This document shows, in pieces, positions 7,585-17,108 of a DNA stretch of 64,000 bases. The notes under the pieces were generated by a model. That model saw only the letters and a program-made list of their open reading frames with translations, did not search any database and was not told where the DNA came from. Position 1 is the stretch's first letter, and every line of letters begins with the position of its first letter. The stretch is from an uncultured Ruminiclostridium sp. (GTDB lineage Bacteria > Bacillota > Clostridia > Oscillospirales > Ruminococcaceae). The position numbers were made by a program, and so were the translations under genes. Location: the NCBI GenBank assembly GCA_934490165.1, contig CAKSTB010000004.1, forward strand, positions 1-64,000, written 5' to 3'.

Positions 7585-7631
7585 AAAAAGTGAGCCGTGC
7601 GCACTATTGTTTGCGCTTAGACTCACTTTTT
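7585..7631 (-). terminator. Terminator after the shikimate kinase gene
   Basis: AAAAAGTGAG (7585-7594) and CTCACTTTTT (7622-7631) are perfect inverted arms with an inner GCGCA/TGCGC stem. On the minus strand the hairpin ends in TTTTT downstream of the shikimate kinase stop. A related sequence occurs at 21126-21171. Confidence 0.75.
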
Positions 7632-7662
7632 GCTTTGCTTGATGTGTACAGTTCCTTTTTCT

Positions 7663-8160
7663 TTATTCGTCTATGCTGTTGATTATCATACCGACTACCT
7701 GCTCGGCTGTCGTGTCAACACAGTCGACTGTAATATCCGCATAACGGTTATAATACTCCTCGCGCTCGGCGATTATCTCCGCTACCGTTTCACCCGGGCG
7801 GCAGGCGATGCCGCGCGTTTTTATATTCGTAAGGCGGCGGATAAGCTCCTGCTCGTCCACTCTGAGATATACGCAGATGCCGTTTTCTCTCAGGTGCTCC
7901 ATGCCCGCGGCTGAGAATACAGCAGAACCGCCCGTTGCTATAACCGCTTTTGTGTCGCTTATCGACAGCAGAGCCTGCTCCTCCGCCTGTTTGAAGCCGT
8001 CAAGTCCGCGTTCGTCTATTATGTTCTGGAGCTTTGTCCCCTGCTGTTTCTGGATAACAAGGTCTGCGTCCACAAAGTCGTAGCCCATCGACTTTGCAAG
8101 CAGTACGCCGACAGTGCTTTTGCCCGCACCCGGCATTCCGATAAGTATTATGTTCTTCAT
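7663..8160 (-). CDS. aroK: Shikimate kinase
   Basis: The product phosphorylates shikimate at the 3-hydroxyl with ATP in the chorismate pathway in the cytosol. The 165-residue protein has the P-loop GMPGAGKS at 8-15, the VDADL substrate Asp segment, the ATGGSAVF glycine motif and an RPGE lid arginine. The length is normal (165-175). It is a single gene, with a hairpin terminator on its downstream side and about 150 non-coding bases before it. A related small nucleotide kinase cannot be fully excluded, because the lid (RGIACRPGETVAEI) matches shikimate kinase paralogues with relaxed specificity as well. Confidence 0.85.
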   Translation of the reverse strand: MKNIILIGMPGAGKSTVGVLLAKSMGYDFVDADLVIQKQQGTKLQNIIDERGLDGFKQAEEQALLSISDTKAVIATGGSAVFSAAGMEHLRENGICVYLRVDEQELIRRLTNIKTRGIACRPGETVAEIIAEREEYYNRYADITVDCVDTTAEQVVGMIINSIDE

Positions 8161-8271
8161 ATCATGTTTCCTTTTCTTTTGTATTTCATTGGATAAATCT
8201 GCCGTAAGGAAATTGATTTACGTTTCCGGCAATATAAATGGTGTGATACGCGATATATTTTGTGCATCTCC

Positions 8272-8291
8272 GGGAGGGGCAAGCCCCTCCC
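8272..8291. repeat. REP-like GC-rich hairpin
   Basis: GGGAGGGGC and GCCCCTCCC are perfect 9-bp arms separated by AA. It lies just downstream of the small anchored-protein gene with no U-tract, so it resembles the dispersed 'GGGGAGGGGC' hairpins of gut Clostridia more than a terminator. It may still stabilise the mRNA end. Confidence 0.6.
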
Positions 8292-8314
8292 CTACAAAAT
8301 AATCAACGTTGCAG

Positions 8315-8806
8315 TCAACCGTTTACCGCCGTTACTTTCTCATAGTAGTACCAGTTGTCACCGAGAGCGGAGGTTTCATTGTCAGAAATATCCTCTGCCG
8401 AATAAACAAGCTGTTTTGTTCCACTGTTGTTGAAGCTGAAACGCACCGCATTATCACGCTTTTCAACACCGTAGCAATAAGTGTGACACAGCACCGCAAG
8501 CTCCTCCGACAGCTTTTCGCAAAGCGGCTCGCCGTTTTCATCGGACAATATTACCGACTTGCGAAACAGTCCGCCGTGTGCGGCTGTTATCGTATACTCG
8601 CTTATATCCGCTCCGCCGCTTACTATACTGTCAAGTATAGCGGAATATTTCGACTTTACCTGAAGTATCTCGCGCTTTTCACACTCGGTTATTCCTGCTC
8701 TCAGACAAATATCCCTGAGAAAGAACGAGCCTATAAGCAGTGCCAGTGCACCGACTATCACAGCGACAGTTATCACCTTACGTTTTACACTTTTTCTTTC
8801 AGTCAC
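8315..8806 (-). CDS. Membrane-anchored protein of unknown function downstream of mfd
   Basis: I prefer the GTG at 8806, which overlaps the mfd stop (GTGACTGA) and has AGGTG upstream; an ATG at 8830 is an alternative giving 8 more residues. The product is about 163 residues. A basic N-terminus (TERKSVKRK) is followed by a single hydrophobic segment (VITVAVIVGALALLIGSFFL) and an extracytoplasmic domain with alternating strands (ISEYTITAAHGGLFRKS, NAVRFSFNNSGTKQLVY). No catalytic motif is seen. Translational coupling to mfd gives co-expression, not a proven joint function. I do not recognise the family. Confidence 0.75.
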   Translation of the reverse strand: MTERKSVKRKVITVAVIVGALALLIGSFFLRDICLRAGITECEKREILQVKSKYSAILDSIVSGGADISEYTITAAHGGLFRKSVILSDENGEPLCEKLSEELAVLCHTYCYGVEKRDNAVRFSFNNSGTKQLVYSAEDISDNETSALGDNWYYYEKVTAVNG

Positions 8807-11800
8807 CCTGTTCACCTGCCTTGTCAACATCTGCCGACTGCATAGCTCTCAGCGTATCTCCGAGAAGCGTCAGCGGTCCGCCGAGCTTATCCACTCCGTT
8901 CACGCGGAAATTCGGCTTGTCTGTAGCAATATTCAGCATCATAGCCTTGCCGTATTTACCGCCGACGGCAGATACACGTTCCATTGTTTTCTTATCGATC
9001 TTCTCGGGATAGAACAACATCGAATCTCCGCTCTGTATTATCTCGGTAAGGTGCATCTTCTGCGCTATACGTCTTAGCTTGGCAACCTCTATAAGTCCCT
9101 CAACCGCCTTCGGCACGTCACCGTAGCGGTCGATAAGCTCATCGGTAACGTCATAAGCGTCATCGTCATTTTCTATCATCGCTATCTTTCTGTAGCAGTC
9201 AACGCGCTGTGCCTGATTTGAAATATACTTTTCGGGAATGAACGCGTCTATCCTGATATCAACAAGACACTCCGGTGTGATCTCGGGTGCTTTGCCCTGC
9301 TGTTCGAGTATTGCCTCGTTAAGGAGCTTTATATACATATCATATCCGACCGATGCTAAGTGTCCCGACTGGCTCTGACCGAGGACTGAGCCTGCACCCC
9401 TTATTTCAAGATCCTTCATCGCTATCCTGAAGCCCGAGCCAAAGCGTGTAAACTCTCTTATTGCGTCAAGTCGCTTTGTTGCGACCTCGCTTAACACCTT
9501 TCCGCGCTTGAATGTGAAATACGCGTATGCACGGCGGTTTGTACGTCCGACACGACCTCTCAGCTGATGGAGCTGGGCAAGTCCCATACAGTCCGCATTC
9601 TCAATTATCAGCGTGTTGCAGTTAGGAACATCAACACCGGTTTCGATAAGAGTTGTGCAGACAAGCACATCTATCTCACCCTCAATAAGTCTTCTCCATA
9701 CATCGAGCAGCTCTTCCTCGCTCATTCTTCCGTGCGCTATTCCTATGTTGGCTTCGGGCACCATAGAGTGAATGTCGGCGGCGCAGGAATATATGCTTTC
9801 TATGCGGTTATGCACATAGTACACCTGACCGTTTCTTCTAAGCTCCTTTGTTATAGCCTGAGCTATAACGCCCCTGTCGTGCTCGACAACATAGGTCGTG
9901 ATTGGGTGGCGGTCGCCTGGCGGCGTTTCGATAACGCTCATATCGCGTATTCCCGACATAGCCATATTCAGCGTCCTCGGAATGGGAGTTGCGGATAAGG
10001 TCAATACGTCTACGTTAGTAAACGCTTCTTTCAGCTTTTCCTTATCATTTACTCCGAAACGCTGTTCTTCATCTATAATTACAAGTCCCAGATCCTTGAA
10101 CTTAACATCGTCCTGTACAAGCCTGTGTGTGCCTACAACAAGGTCAAGCTCGCCCTCTTCAAGCTTTTTGAGAATTACCTTCTGCTCCTTAGCGGTACGA
10201 AATCTGGATAACAGTTCAACTCTTATGTTGAAGCCCTCCATACGCTTGAGTACCGTCTGATAGTGCTGCCATGCAAGTACGGTCGTCGGCACGAGAATAG
10301 CGCACTGCTTGCCGTCACCTATGCACTTGAATGCGGCACGGAGAGCGACCTCGGTCTTACCGAAACCTACATCTCCGCACAGCAGTCGTTCCATAGGCGC
10401 GGTGCGCATCATATCGTGCTTTATCTCTTCTATGCACCTGAGCTGATCGTCCGTTTCAACATAGCTGAAATGATCCTCAAATATATGCTGCTGCTCGTTA
10501 TCGGGTGAAAAAGCGTAGCCCTTTGCTTTCATACGGCGTGAATACAGCTCGATAAGCTCCTTTGCCATCTCCTGCGTTGCCGCTTTCGCCTTGGTCTTTG
10601 CCTTTTTCCAGGTATCCGTGCCGAGCTTGTTGAGCCTTACCGTGTCCGCGTCACCGCTTCCGATATAGCGCGAAATAAGGTCAAGCTGAGTTACCGGAAC
10701 GTAAAGCACGTCCGTACCTGCGTATTTTATCTTGATATAATCCTTCGATATCTTGTCCGCCGTGAGCTTCTGCACGCCCTCAAATACGCCTATGCCGTAA
10801 GAGCCGTGTACTACCAAATCGCCCTGTGCGATATCGCTCAGCGAGCGTATCTGTGCACCCTTCTTGAACTTCTTTTTAGGTGTTGCCGTCTTTGAAGAAG
10901 ATGCACTTGTCCTTGTGATAACGGCAATCTTCTCCTCTGGATATTCAAAGCCCGCCGAGATTATACCCTCTACTACCGTTATTCTTCCGAGATAGAACTT
11001 CTTGGGGCTTTTTGCATAGTCCGCCTGATATCCGCTGTCGCGCAGGTCGTCCGTGAGTATCTTTGCCGCCTTGTCCGTACCGCCGAATATAACGCAGGTA
11101 TAGCCGCTCTTCTTATAATTGTCAAGCTCCTCGCACAACAGCTTGTATTCGCCGCTCCACGGAGAAAGCTGTATAGAGTCAACCTTTAAAATGTCGCCGA
11201 GATCAATTCCGCCGCCTCTTATGAACGTATCCATATACACTCGCACATTGCTCTTGACAGCGTCCTGATATTCAGCCTTGCTCATAAGATACCTGTCAAG
11301 TCCCTTGCAGAGAACTCCGTCCTCGGTAAGCAGTTTCAGGTCTTCAAGGTGAGCTGATATCGCGCCCTTTGCCGACTCTGCGGCAGTGAACGATTCGCAG
11401 ACGATAAGAGTACCTGCATAGTCAAATATGCTTCCCGCCGTCTTGTAGCACAGCGGGAAATATCGTGTAAGACAGCATACCGAAAGGCCGTCACGCAGTC
11501 TTGCTATATCACGTCTTATACGCTTTGCCGCTTCATCGTTCTTCTTTTTGTTCTTCTCGGTCTTTTCAAGAAGTGTCTGCAACACCTCGGGGAGAACGCC
11601 CTCTTCAAATATAGTTTCACCGCAGGGTGTTATGCTGACGCTCTTTACAGTGTCAATTCTTCTCTGCGTATCTATATCAAACGATGCCACCGTGTCTATT
11701 TCATCGCCCCACAGCTCAATTCTGACGGGATAGTCACTGCTGACAGGATAGATATCCGCAAGTGAGCCGCGGAACGAGAACTGTCCCTTGCCCTCTATCA

Positions 11801-12305
11801 TATCACAACGCGTGTATCCTGCGGCAAGAAGAGTTTTAGCAAGCTCGTCAAGCTTTATCTCATCGCCCGCTTTCAGCGTTACGGTGTGCTTTTTCAGCAC
11901 GTCCTTCGGCACAGTGAGCTGTACCGCAGCTTCCGATGATGATATTATAAGCTTCGCCTTGCCCGAAAGCGCCGCCGACAGCGTTTCTATCCTTCTGTGT
12001 TCATACTCCTGCGACTGTGCCTCGGTATCGGTAAGTGTCAGGTCTGAAGCGGGAAACTGATATGCGGACATATCCCCGCGCATTGTGTTTATATCCTCGG
12101 TGAGCTTTGCGGCTGACGCTTCACTCTCGGTTATGACAAGTATCGGGGAGGGTATCTTTTCATAGCTCAGTGACGCTAAAAAATGCGCCTTGTGTATATG
12201 CGAAAGCCCCGTCACCAACAGGGGGACGGGTTCATCGCTCAAAATATGATCGACTGACTTTTTATACTCGGTCAGCGTGTCAGCCATATTTTTAAGAAGT
12301 TCCAT
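8799..12305 (-). CDS. mfd: Transcription-repair coupling factor
   Basis: Mfd removes RNA polymerase stalled at DNA lesions and recruits UvrA. The 1168 residues match the family length. An N-terminal UvrB-like domain is followed by the RNA-polymerase-interacting CarD-like domain (DLVVHGSYGIGVFEGVQKL). The SF2 translocase has LLCGDVGFGKTEVALR (motif I), DEEQRFG (motif II), TLSATPIPRTLNMAMSG (motif III) and QLRGRVGRTNRRAYAYF (motif VI). The C-terminal TRCF domain (MDIRIDAFIPEKYISNQ-like region) is present. It lies 14 bases downstream of pth, the classical Firmicutes pth-mfd pair. Confidence 0.97.
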   Translation of the reverse strand: MELLKNMADTLTEYKKSVDHILSDEPVPLLVTGLSHIHKAHFLASLSYEKIPSPILVITESEASAAKLTEDINTMRGDMSAYQFPASDLTLTDTEAQSQEYEHRRIETLSAALSGKAKLIISSSEAAVQLTVPKDVLKKHTVTLKAGDEIKLDELAKTLLAAGYTRCDMIEGKGQFSFRGSLADIYPVSSDYPVRIELWGDEIDTVASFDIDTQRRIDTVKSVSITPCGETIFEEGVLPEVLQTLLEKTEKNKKKNDEAAKRIRRDIARLRDGLSVCCLTRYFPLCYKTAGSIFDYAGTLIVCESFTAAESAKGAISAHLEDLKLLTEDGVLCKGLDRYLMSKAEYQDAVKSNVRVYMDTFIRGGGIDLGDILKVDSIQLSPWSGEYKLLCEELDNYKKSGYTCVIFGGTDKAAKILTDDLRDSGYQADYAKSPKKFYLGRITVVEGIISAGFEYPEEKIAVITRTSASSSKTATPKKKFKKGAQIRSLSDIAQGDLVVHGSYGIGVFEGVQKLTADKISKDYIKIKYAGTDVLYVPVTQLDLISRYIGSGDADTVRLNKLGTDTWKKAKTKAKAATQEMAKELIELYSRRMKAKGYAFSPDNEQQHIFEDHFSYVETDDQLRCIEEIKHDMMRTAPMERLLCGDVGFGKTEVALRAAFKCIGDGKQCAILVPTTVLAWQHYQTVLKRMEGFNIRVELLSRFRTAKEQKVILKKLEEGELDLVVGTHRLVQDDVKFKDLGLVIIDEEQRFGVNDKEKLKEAFTNVDVLTLSATPIPRTLNMAMSGIRDMSVIETPPGDRHPITTYVVEHDRGVIAQAITKELRRNGQVYYVHNRIESIYSCAADIHSMVPEANIGIAHGRMSEEELLDVWRRLIEGEIDVLVCTTLIETGVDVPNCNTLIIENADCMGLAQLHQLRGRVGRTNRRAYAYFTFKRGKVLSEVATKRLDAIREFTRFGSGFRIAMKDLEIRGAGSVLGQSQSGHLASVGYDMYIKLLNEAILEQQGKAPEITPECLVDIRIDAFIPEKYISNQAQRVDCYRKIAMIENDDDAYDVTDELIDRYGDVPKAVEGLIEVAKLRRIAQKMHLTEIIQSGDSMLFYPEKIDKKTMERVSAVGGKYGKAMMLNIATDKPNFRVNGVDKLGGPLTLLGDTLRAMQSADVDKAGEQGD

Positions 12306-12319
12306 ATTGCCTTTCTTTC

Positions 12320-12949
12320 TTACGAGTTGTACTTGTTCATTGCCATATCTATCTTGCCGGCAACAATAAGCTTTGCGGCTTCTGCGGCGTTATCCAGCGC
12401 CTTTTCAAGGCTCTCGCCGTCTTCCTTTTTGAAGCCCGACAGTACCCAGTCCGCAAGCGGAAAATCAGGGTGCGGCTTTGCACCGACACCTATCTTTACG
12501 CGAGGGAAAGCATCGCTGTTTGTAAGCAGAATGATGCTCTTTATGCCGTTGTGACCGCCGTCACTGCCTTTTCTGCGTATCCTTGTCCTGCCGACATCAA
12601 GTGAAATATCATCGTACATTACAAGTATATTCTCGGGCGGTAGCTTGTAGAAGTTCATAGCCTCGCTTACAGCTTCGCCACTGTTGTTCATAAAGGTTGA
12701 CGGCTTCATTAAAAGGCAGTGCTTGCCCTCAACCATGCAGTCGGCTATAAGCGACTTGAATTTCAGCTTCTTTATCTGCACACCGAGCTTTTCGGCAAGT
12801 GTATCTACTGCCATAAAGCCTGCGTTATGGCGCGTGTTCTCATACTGTGTGCCGGGGTTTCCAAGTCCCACTATGAGATATTCGACCGCACCGGTCGGTG
12901 CAGTCTCTCTGCCTGCGGCTATCTTATCAAATATATCGGATAATGACAT
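12320..12949 (-). CDS. pth: Peptidyl-tRNA hydrolase
   Basis: The enzyme releases peptides from peptidyl-tRNA that drops off ribosomes. The motifs GLGNPGTQYENTRHNAGF (catalytic His41), KPSTFMNNSGEAV, YDDISLDVGRTRIR and GSDGGHNGIKSI are all present. The protein is 209 residues. About 22 residues (MSLSDIFDKIAAGRETAPTG) precede the usual start, so it has an N-terminal extension compared with the common 185-195-residue form, or an alternative inner start. It lies two bases downstream of malQ and 14 bases upstream of mfd on the minus strand. Confidence 0.96.
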   Translation of the reverse strand: MSLSDIFDKIAAGRETAPTGAVEYLIVGLGNPGTQYENTRHNAGFMAVDTLAEKLGVQIKKLKFKSLIADCMVEGKHCLLMKPSTFMNNSGEAVSEAMNFYKLPPENILVMYDDISLDVGRTRIRRKGSDGGHNGIKSIILLTNSDAFPRVKIGVGAKPHPDFPLADWVLSGFKKEDGESLEKALDNAAEAAKLIVAGKIDMAMNKYNS

Positions 12950-12951
12950 CT

Positions 12952-14457
12952 TTATTTGTCCTTTGCTTTTGCTGATGCAGATTTTCTGAGATAAGCCGTT
13001 GCGAGCCTGCTCATCATTCTTGCAGTCTTTTTACTTGCTGGCTTTTTCATTCTCCACGTCCAGTTGCCGCCTACGGTAGACGGAACATTCATTCGTCCTC
13101 TGCCGTCAATGCCGAGGATATCCTGCATAGGTATTATCGCAAGGGCGGCTGGGCTTGCATAAACGCTTCTTATAAAGCTTACATTCTTATGCTCTAAAAT
13201 GTTGGCGTTTATGTAGCTCTTTGCCATCTTTGCCGCCTTAGAATCTGCGGATTTGAGCCAGCCCATTATAGTATCGTTGTCGTGTGTTCCCGTATACGCG
13301 ACGCAGTTATTCACATAGTTATGGCACAGGTGGGTATTGTCCTGATATTCGTTGTTGAAGCCGAACTGTAAAACTCTCATACCGGGGAATCCCGTATCGC
13401 TGAGAAGCTTTTTAACACTGTCGAATATATCGCCTAAGTCCTCTGCTATGATATTTACATCACCGAGCTGTTCTTTCACCGTGTTAAACAGCTTCATGCC
13501 CGGACCTTGCTTCCACTCGCCGTATTCCGCCGTTGTTGCGTCTGCGGGAATAGCGTAATAAGTATCAAACGCACGGAAGTGGTCAATTCTTACCATATCA
13601 AACAGCTTCATAGCATGGTCAATTCTCGCTATCCACCAGCTGTAGCCGTCACGCTCCATAGCGTCCCAGTTGTACAGCGGGTTGCCCCACAGCTGTCCTG
13701 TGGGTGAGAAATAATCGGGCGGTACTCCCGCAACAAGAGTAGGTCTGAGCGAGATATCCATCGTGAACAGCTGAGGATCTACCCATACATCGGCACTGTC
13801 CATTGCCGCGTATATCGGTATATCACCTATTATTGAAATTCCGTTCTTGTTTGCATATGCTTTCAGCTTGTTCCACTGGGTAAAGAACATATACTGTACA
13901 AAGCGGTGGAACTTTATCTCCTCTATATGCTCTTCCTTGAATGCGGCGAGCGCTTCGGGCTTTCTGAAACGCAAGTCCTTATCCCACGTCAGCCATGATC
14001 GCAGTTCGTTATTCTGCTTTATCGCCATAAACAGCGCATAATCTTCCAGCCACCAGCCCTGCTCCTGCACAAACGCAAGATAAGCGACATCTTCCTTGAA
14101 AGAGAAGAAAGCCTTATGGAGGAGCTCATTTTTCTGCGCTATTACCTTTTCATAGTCGACTGCGGACGGGTCTTCGCCGTACTCTCTGCCTTTTATATCA
14201 TCGGGTATAAGAAGTCCGAGCTCGACCAGCTCCCACAGGTCGATAAGCAGAGGGTTTCCCGCGAATGCCGACGGTGACTGATACGGAGAGTCCGCATAGC
14301 CTGTCGGGTGGATAGGCAGTACCTGCCAGTATTTCTGTCCTGCCGCTTTAAGCCAGTTGACAAATTCAAACGCCGGTTTTCCGAGCGTTCCTATGCCCTC
14401 GTTTGCAGGAAGGCTTGTTATATGGAGTAATACTCCGCTGCTGCGTTTAAGTTCCAT
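12952..14457 (-). CDS. malQ: 4-alpha-glucanotransferase (amylomaltase)
   Basis: This GH77 enzyme transfers alpha-1,4-glucan segments between maltodextrins in the cytosol. The 501 residues contain the start RSSGVLLHITSLPA, the nucleophile segment VRIDHFRAF, the acid/base segment IIAEDLGDI and TGTHDNDTIMGW with the third acidic residue. A conserved C-terminus (LGIDGRGRMNVPSTVGGNW) is present. It follows the SGNH esterase gene by 23 bases, and the two probably share a transcript with the exonuclease. The gene fits a starch-using gut organism. Confidence 0.97.
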   Translation of the reverse strand: MELKRSSGVLLHITSLPANEGIGTLGKPAFEFVNWLKAAGQKYWQVLPIHPTGYADSPYQSPSAFAGNPLLIDLWELVELGLLIPDDIKGREYGEDPSAVDYEKVIAQKNELLHKAFFSFKEDVAYLAFVQEQGWWLEDYALFMAIKQNNELRSWLTWDKDLRFRKPEALAAFKEEHIEEIKFHRFVQYMFFTQWNKLKAYANKNGISIIGDIPIYAAMDSADVWVDPQLFTMDISLRPTLVAGVPPDYFSPTGQLWGNPLYNWDAMERDGYSWWIARIDHAMKLFDMVRIDHFRAFDTYYAIPADATTAEYGEWKQGPGMKLFNTVKEQLGDVNIIAEDLGDIFDSVKKLLSDTGFPGMRVLQFGFNNEYQDNTHLCHNYVNNCVAYTGTHDNDTIMGWLKSADSKAAKMAKSYINANILEHKNVSFIRSVYASPAALAIIPMQDILGIDGRGRMNVPSTVGGNWTWRMKKPASKKTARMMSRLATAYLRKSASAKAKDK

Positions 14458-14480
14458 AATATGCCTTTCGGAATTTAATC

Positions 14481-16007
14481 TTACTTTTCGTCATTCATAC
14501 TTGTTCTGAACGGAGCTACGGGTATTCCGTTCTTGCCGTACAGTGTAACATCGCCGTAATTTGTCCAGAGGTAACGCACATAAACGGGCTTTTTGACTTC
14601 GTCTGCATAAACGCTTATAGTTCCGTCCTCGCCTATCACGGCACACGCAGGCTTATATTCCTTATCAGCGCCAGCGATCTCAAAGCCTGTTATGCCGTTG
14701 TCGCCCTTGATATCAAAGCCGCTCTCGGCATGGTCAAAGCTTATTACCGCTCTGTCGCCGGTTATTGTCATATTCTTATATATAGGACCGAATGCTTCAG
14801 TTTCGTTGTCGCCGTAAACATGGTGCATAGCCTGTAAGTACAGTCTGTGACCTACCGGTACTTTGTTCTTGGGATGGATCTCGTTGAACTCACCGCAGTC
14901 AAGGATAACTGCGATACCCGTATTCTTGACCGTCTTGAATGTACGCATCTGTGCCTCTCGTATAAGACACCAGTGCTTCCAGTCGAGGTCTGCCTTATAG
15001 CGGTGCATCGGGAGCTGTACGAACATAAACGGCAGTTCATCATCGCCCCAGTCATCTCTCCAAAGCTGTATAAGCGACTTGAACAGCTTGAAATAAGTCT
15101 TCGGTCTGTTATCGTCCGTTTCACCCTGATAGTAGATAACACCCTTTACAGTATATGGGCAAACGCGCTTTAACATACTGTCATACAGTGCTGTAGCGTG
15201 GAAAGGATTTAACGGCACCATAGGACCGGGGTACTTGCTGACACCACAGTAGGCCTGGCACTCGTCCCATGTTCCGTCGGGGTGAGCACTGTAGAACTCA
15301 ACCGACTTCTTCTGCCACTCTTCCTCGTACTTTACATAGTCGAGATATTCCTTGTCCATTTCTTCTCTTGAACGACCTGCTACCGCATTGTCAAAGTCAT
15401 CAAGATATGCCTTGAGGTCGGTATCCTTTTCAAGCGACTCACGGCTCATCCAATAGCTTGCGCTTGTGCCGCCCCAGTTACAGCCGATTATTCCGACGGT
15501 AACGCCCAGTCTGTCCGCAAGCTCCTTAGCGTAGAAATACGCAACTGCGCTCCACGCTCTTGCACTTTCACTGTCAAAACAGCTCCAGCCTGTATTTTCT
15601 TCATCACGGAAGAACTTTTCGTCCATGTTGCAGTTTTTCTGTGTGTAGTAGTAACGGACATTCTCAGTCTTGTCGTTTGCAAGATAGTCCTTGCCGCCCG
15701 TGCAGTTCTGAAGCTCAAGCTCCATATTGCTCTGACCGCCCGCAAGCCATACCTCGCCAATTATAACGTTGCCGAATACGATGGTTTCGTCGCCGTTGCT
15801 TATCTTCATCTCATAAGGGCCGCCTGCTTTCATTGCGGGAAGTGTAACGCACCACTTCTCATCGGCTACCTGTGTTACGGCGGTGTTTCCGCATACAGAA
15901 ACTATTACGCTTTCGCCGTCCTTACCTGTGCCGAATACTCTTACGTTCTTATCTCTCTGGAGAACCATATTGCTGCTGAATACCGCAGCCGCCTTGAATT
16001 TAGCCAT
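14481..16007 (-). CDS. Sialate O-acetylesterase-like SGNH hydrolase
   Basis: The 508-residue protein belongs to the SASA/SGNH esterase family, which removes acetyl groups from sialic acids or other glycans. The nucleophile motif is GQSNM (Ser93), the oxyanion region is GIIGCNWGGTSASYW, and the His motif is EFNEIHPKNKVPVGHRL. The N-terminal part (SSNMVLQRDKNVRVFG) is a beta-sandwich and the C-terminus is a second one. No signal peptide is visible, so it is probably intracellular and acts on imported sugars, possibly beside malQ. The preceding exonuclease gene overlaps its start by eight bases. The substrate (sialic acid or acetyl-xylan fragments) is not decided by the sequence. Confidence 0.88.
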   Translation of the reverse strand: MAKFKAAAVFSSNMVLQRDKNVRVFGTGKDGESVIVSVCGNTAVTQVADEKWCVTLPAMKAGGPYEMKISNGDETIVFGNVIIGEVWLAGGQSNMELELQNCTGGKDYLANDKTENVRYYYTQKNCNMDEKFFRDEENTGWSCFDSESARAWSAVAYFYAKELADRLGVTVGIIGCNWGGTSASYWMSRESLEKDTDLKAYLDDFDNAVAGRSREEMDKEYLDYVKYEEEWQKKSVEFYSAHPDGTWDECQAYCGVSKYPGPMVPLNPFHATALYDSMLKRVCPYTVKGVIYYQGETDDNRPKTYFKLFKSLIQLWRDDWGDDELPFMFVQLPMHRYKADLDWKHWCLIREAQMRTFKTVKNTGIAVILDCGEFNEIHPKNKVPVGHRLYLQAMHHVYGDNETEAFGPIYKNMTITGDRAVISFDHAESGFDIKGDNGITGFEIAGADKEYKPACAVIGEDGTISVYADEVKKPVYVRYLWTNYGDVTLYGKNGIPVAPFRTSMNDEK

Positions 16008-17040
16008 TGTTTTTCCTTTCGCCTGTCATTCTTGGTTTTCTTCTTGTATTTCGTCTTGACAAGGATTTTCTGTCCGTTTTGTCCGTCCTGTCGTTTCTGA
16101 CCGTTCTGTCAGTTACAACAGCGGGGGCAGGTAGCTTGTCCTTTATAAGAGAAGCATACAGTTCCTCGTCTTTTTCATCGGACAGTACATACCGTTTTAT
16201 CCATTGGTATTCTCTGTCCGCTTTCTTCTCAAATCTCACCGTTACTTTTACCGAGTGCTTTGTGCAGTGCATGACCGCCATATAGTTCATGGGTCTTAGC
16301 CACACAAGCTTGCCTTTCAGCGTTGCGGGCTTTCCGCATATCGGGCAGATATATCGGTTAAGCGGCGATAATCGCGGCACGCTGTTCATACGAGCAGTCT
16401 TTACCGTTCCGTAAGCTGTCTGGCATATTTTCCTGTAAGGGTTTGTATGCGCATAGTCAACCTTTCTCTGCCACTCTATCTCGCTCGGTATATTGTTTAT
16501 CTTTGTAAGGACGAGCGCAGTGTAGTACGCATCGTTTATCGCACTGTGATAGTCGAGCTCCTGCTGTACACCGGTGATCTCAACTGCCGACTGTAATGTT
16601 ATCTGCGGTCGGTCAATATTATACTGCCTTGTCATCAGCGGCTGTAAATTGAACCAGCCGGGAAGCCAGCTTACATCATAATTATAGAATAAACACTGAC
16701 CGCGCAGTGTAGGTATATCATCAGGACCCCATGTTGCTATAATGCTGTCCCCGAAGCCCTCACACCACTGTCTGAAACGCTCCATAACAATAACCAGATC
16801 GTCTGCGTCCTTAAGATCGTCCTTTGTTATGCCTGTGAGCTTCTTTATCCTGCCTTTAAGCTCTGTATAATATCTCGGTCTTACATATTCCGAAAAGAAG
16901 CTTTTGCTTATCTTTCCGTTGGTAACAGCTACAGCGCCTATCTGTATTATCTCAACCTGCAATACCTTTGTGCCCGCTATCCGCGTCTTTTCCTTGCATA
17001 CAGGCTGACTCCATTCCATATCAAGTACGATATATGTCAC
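16000..17040 (-). CDS. DEDDh-type 3'-5' exonuclease with C-terminal extension
   Basis: I start at GTG 17040, preceded by GGGAGGCGCACGG; the upstream frame has no ribosome site. The 346-residue product begins MTYIVLDMEWSQP (catalytic Asp7 and Glu9) and carries GPDD near 106-109 and HSAIND with His165 and Asp170. This is the DEDDh pattern of RNase T/KapD-like exonucleases. After about residue 190 comes a second part with CPICGKPATLKGK (one Cys pair) and a very basic tail (RTVRNDRTDKTDRKSLSRRN). It could trim structured RNA or DNA; the substrate is unknown. Its stop overlaps the SGNH esterase start by eight bases. Confidence 0.88.
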   Translation of the reverse strand: MTYIVLDMEWSQPVCKEKTRIAGTKVLQVEIIQIGAVAVTNGKISKSFFSEYVRPRYYTELKGRIKKLTGITKDDLKDADDLVIVMERFRQWCEGFGDSIIATWGPDDIPTLRGQCLFYNYDVSWLPGWFNLQPLMTRQYNIDRPQITLQSAVEITGVQQELDYHSAINDAYYTALVLTKINNIPSEIEWQRKVDYAHTNPYRKICQTAYGTVKTARMNSVPRLSPLNRYICPICGKPATLKGKLVWLRPMNYMAVMHCTKHSVKVTVRFEKKADREYQWIKRYVLSDEKDEELYASLIKDKLPAPAVVTDRTVRNDRTDKTDRKSLSRRNTRRKPRMTGERKNNG

Positions 17041-17078
17041 CCGTGCGCCTCCCTTCCTTATATAATATAACACTCAAA

Positions 17079-17100
17079 GCCCCGCATTGTCCTGCGGGGC
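17079..17100 (-). terminator. Hairpin after thyA
   Basis: GCCCCGC (17079-17085) and GCGGGGC (17094-17100) form a strong stem on the minus strand just past the thyA stop, followed by TTTGAGTG. The U-tract is short, so termination may be partial, with read-through into the exonuclease gene. Confidence 0.65.
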
Positions 17101-17108
17101 ATAAGTAT

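Noticed and set aside
13352..13558. Short plus-strand frames inside malQ and many other genes
   Set aside because: They lie opposite strong coding frames and show no protein features or ribosome sites.
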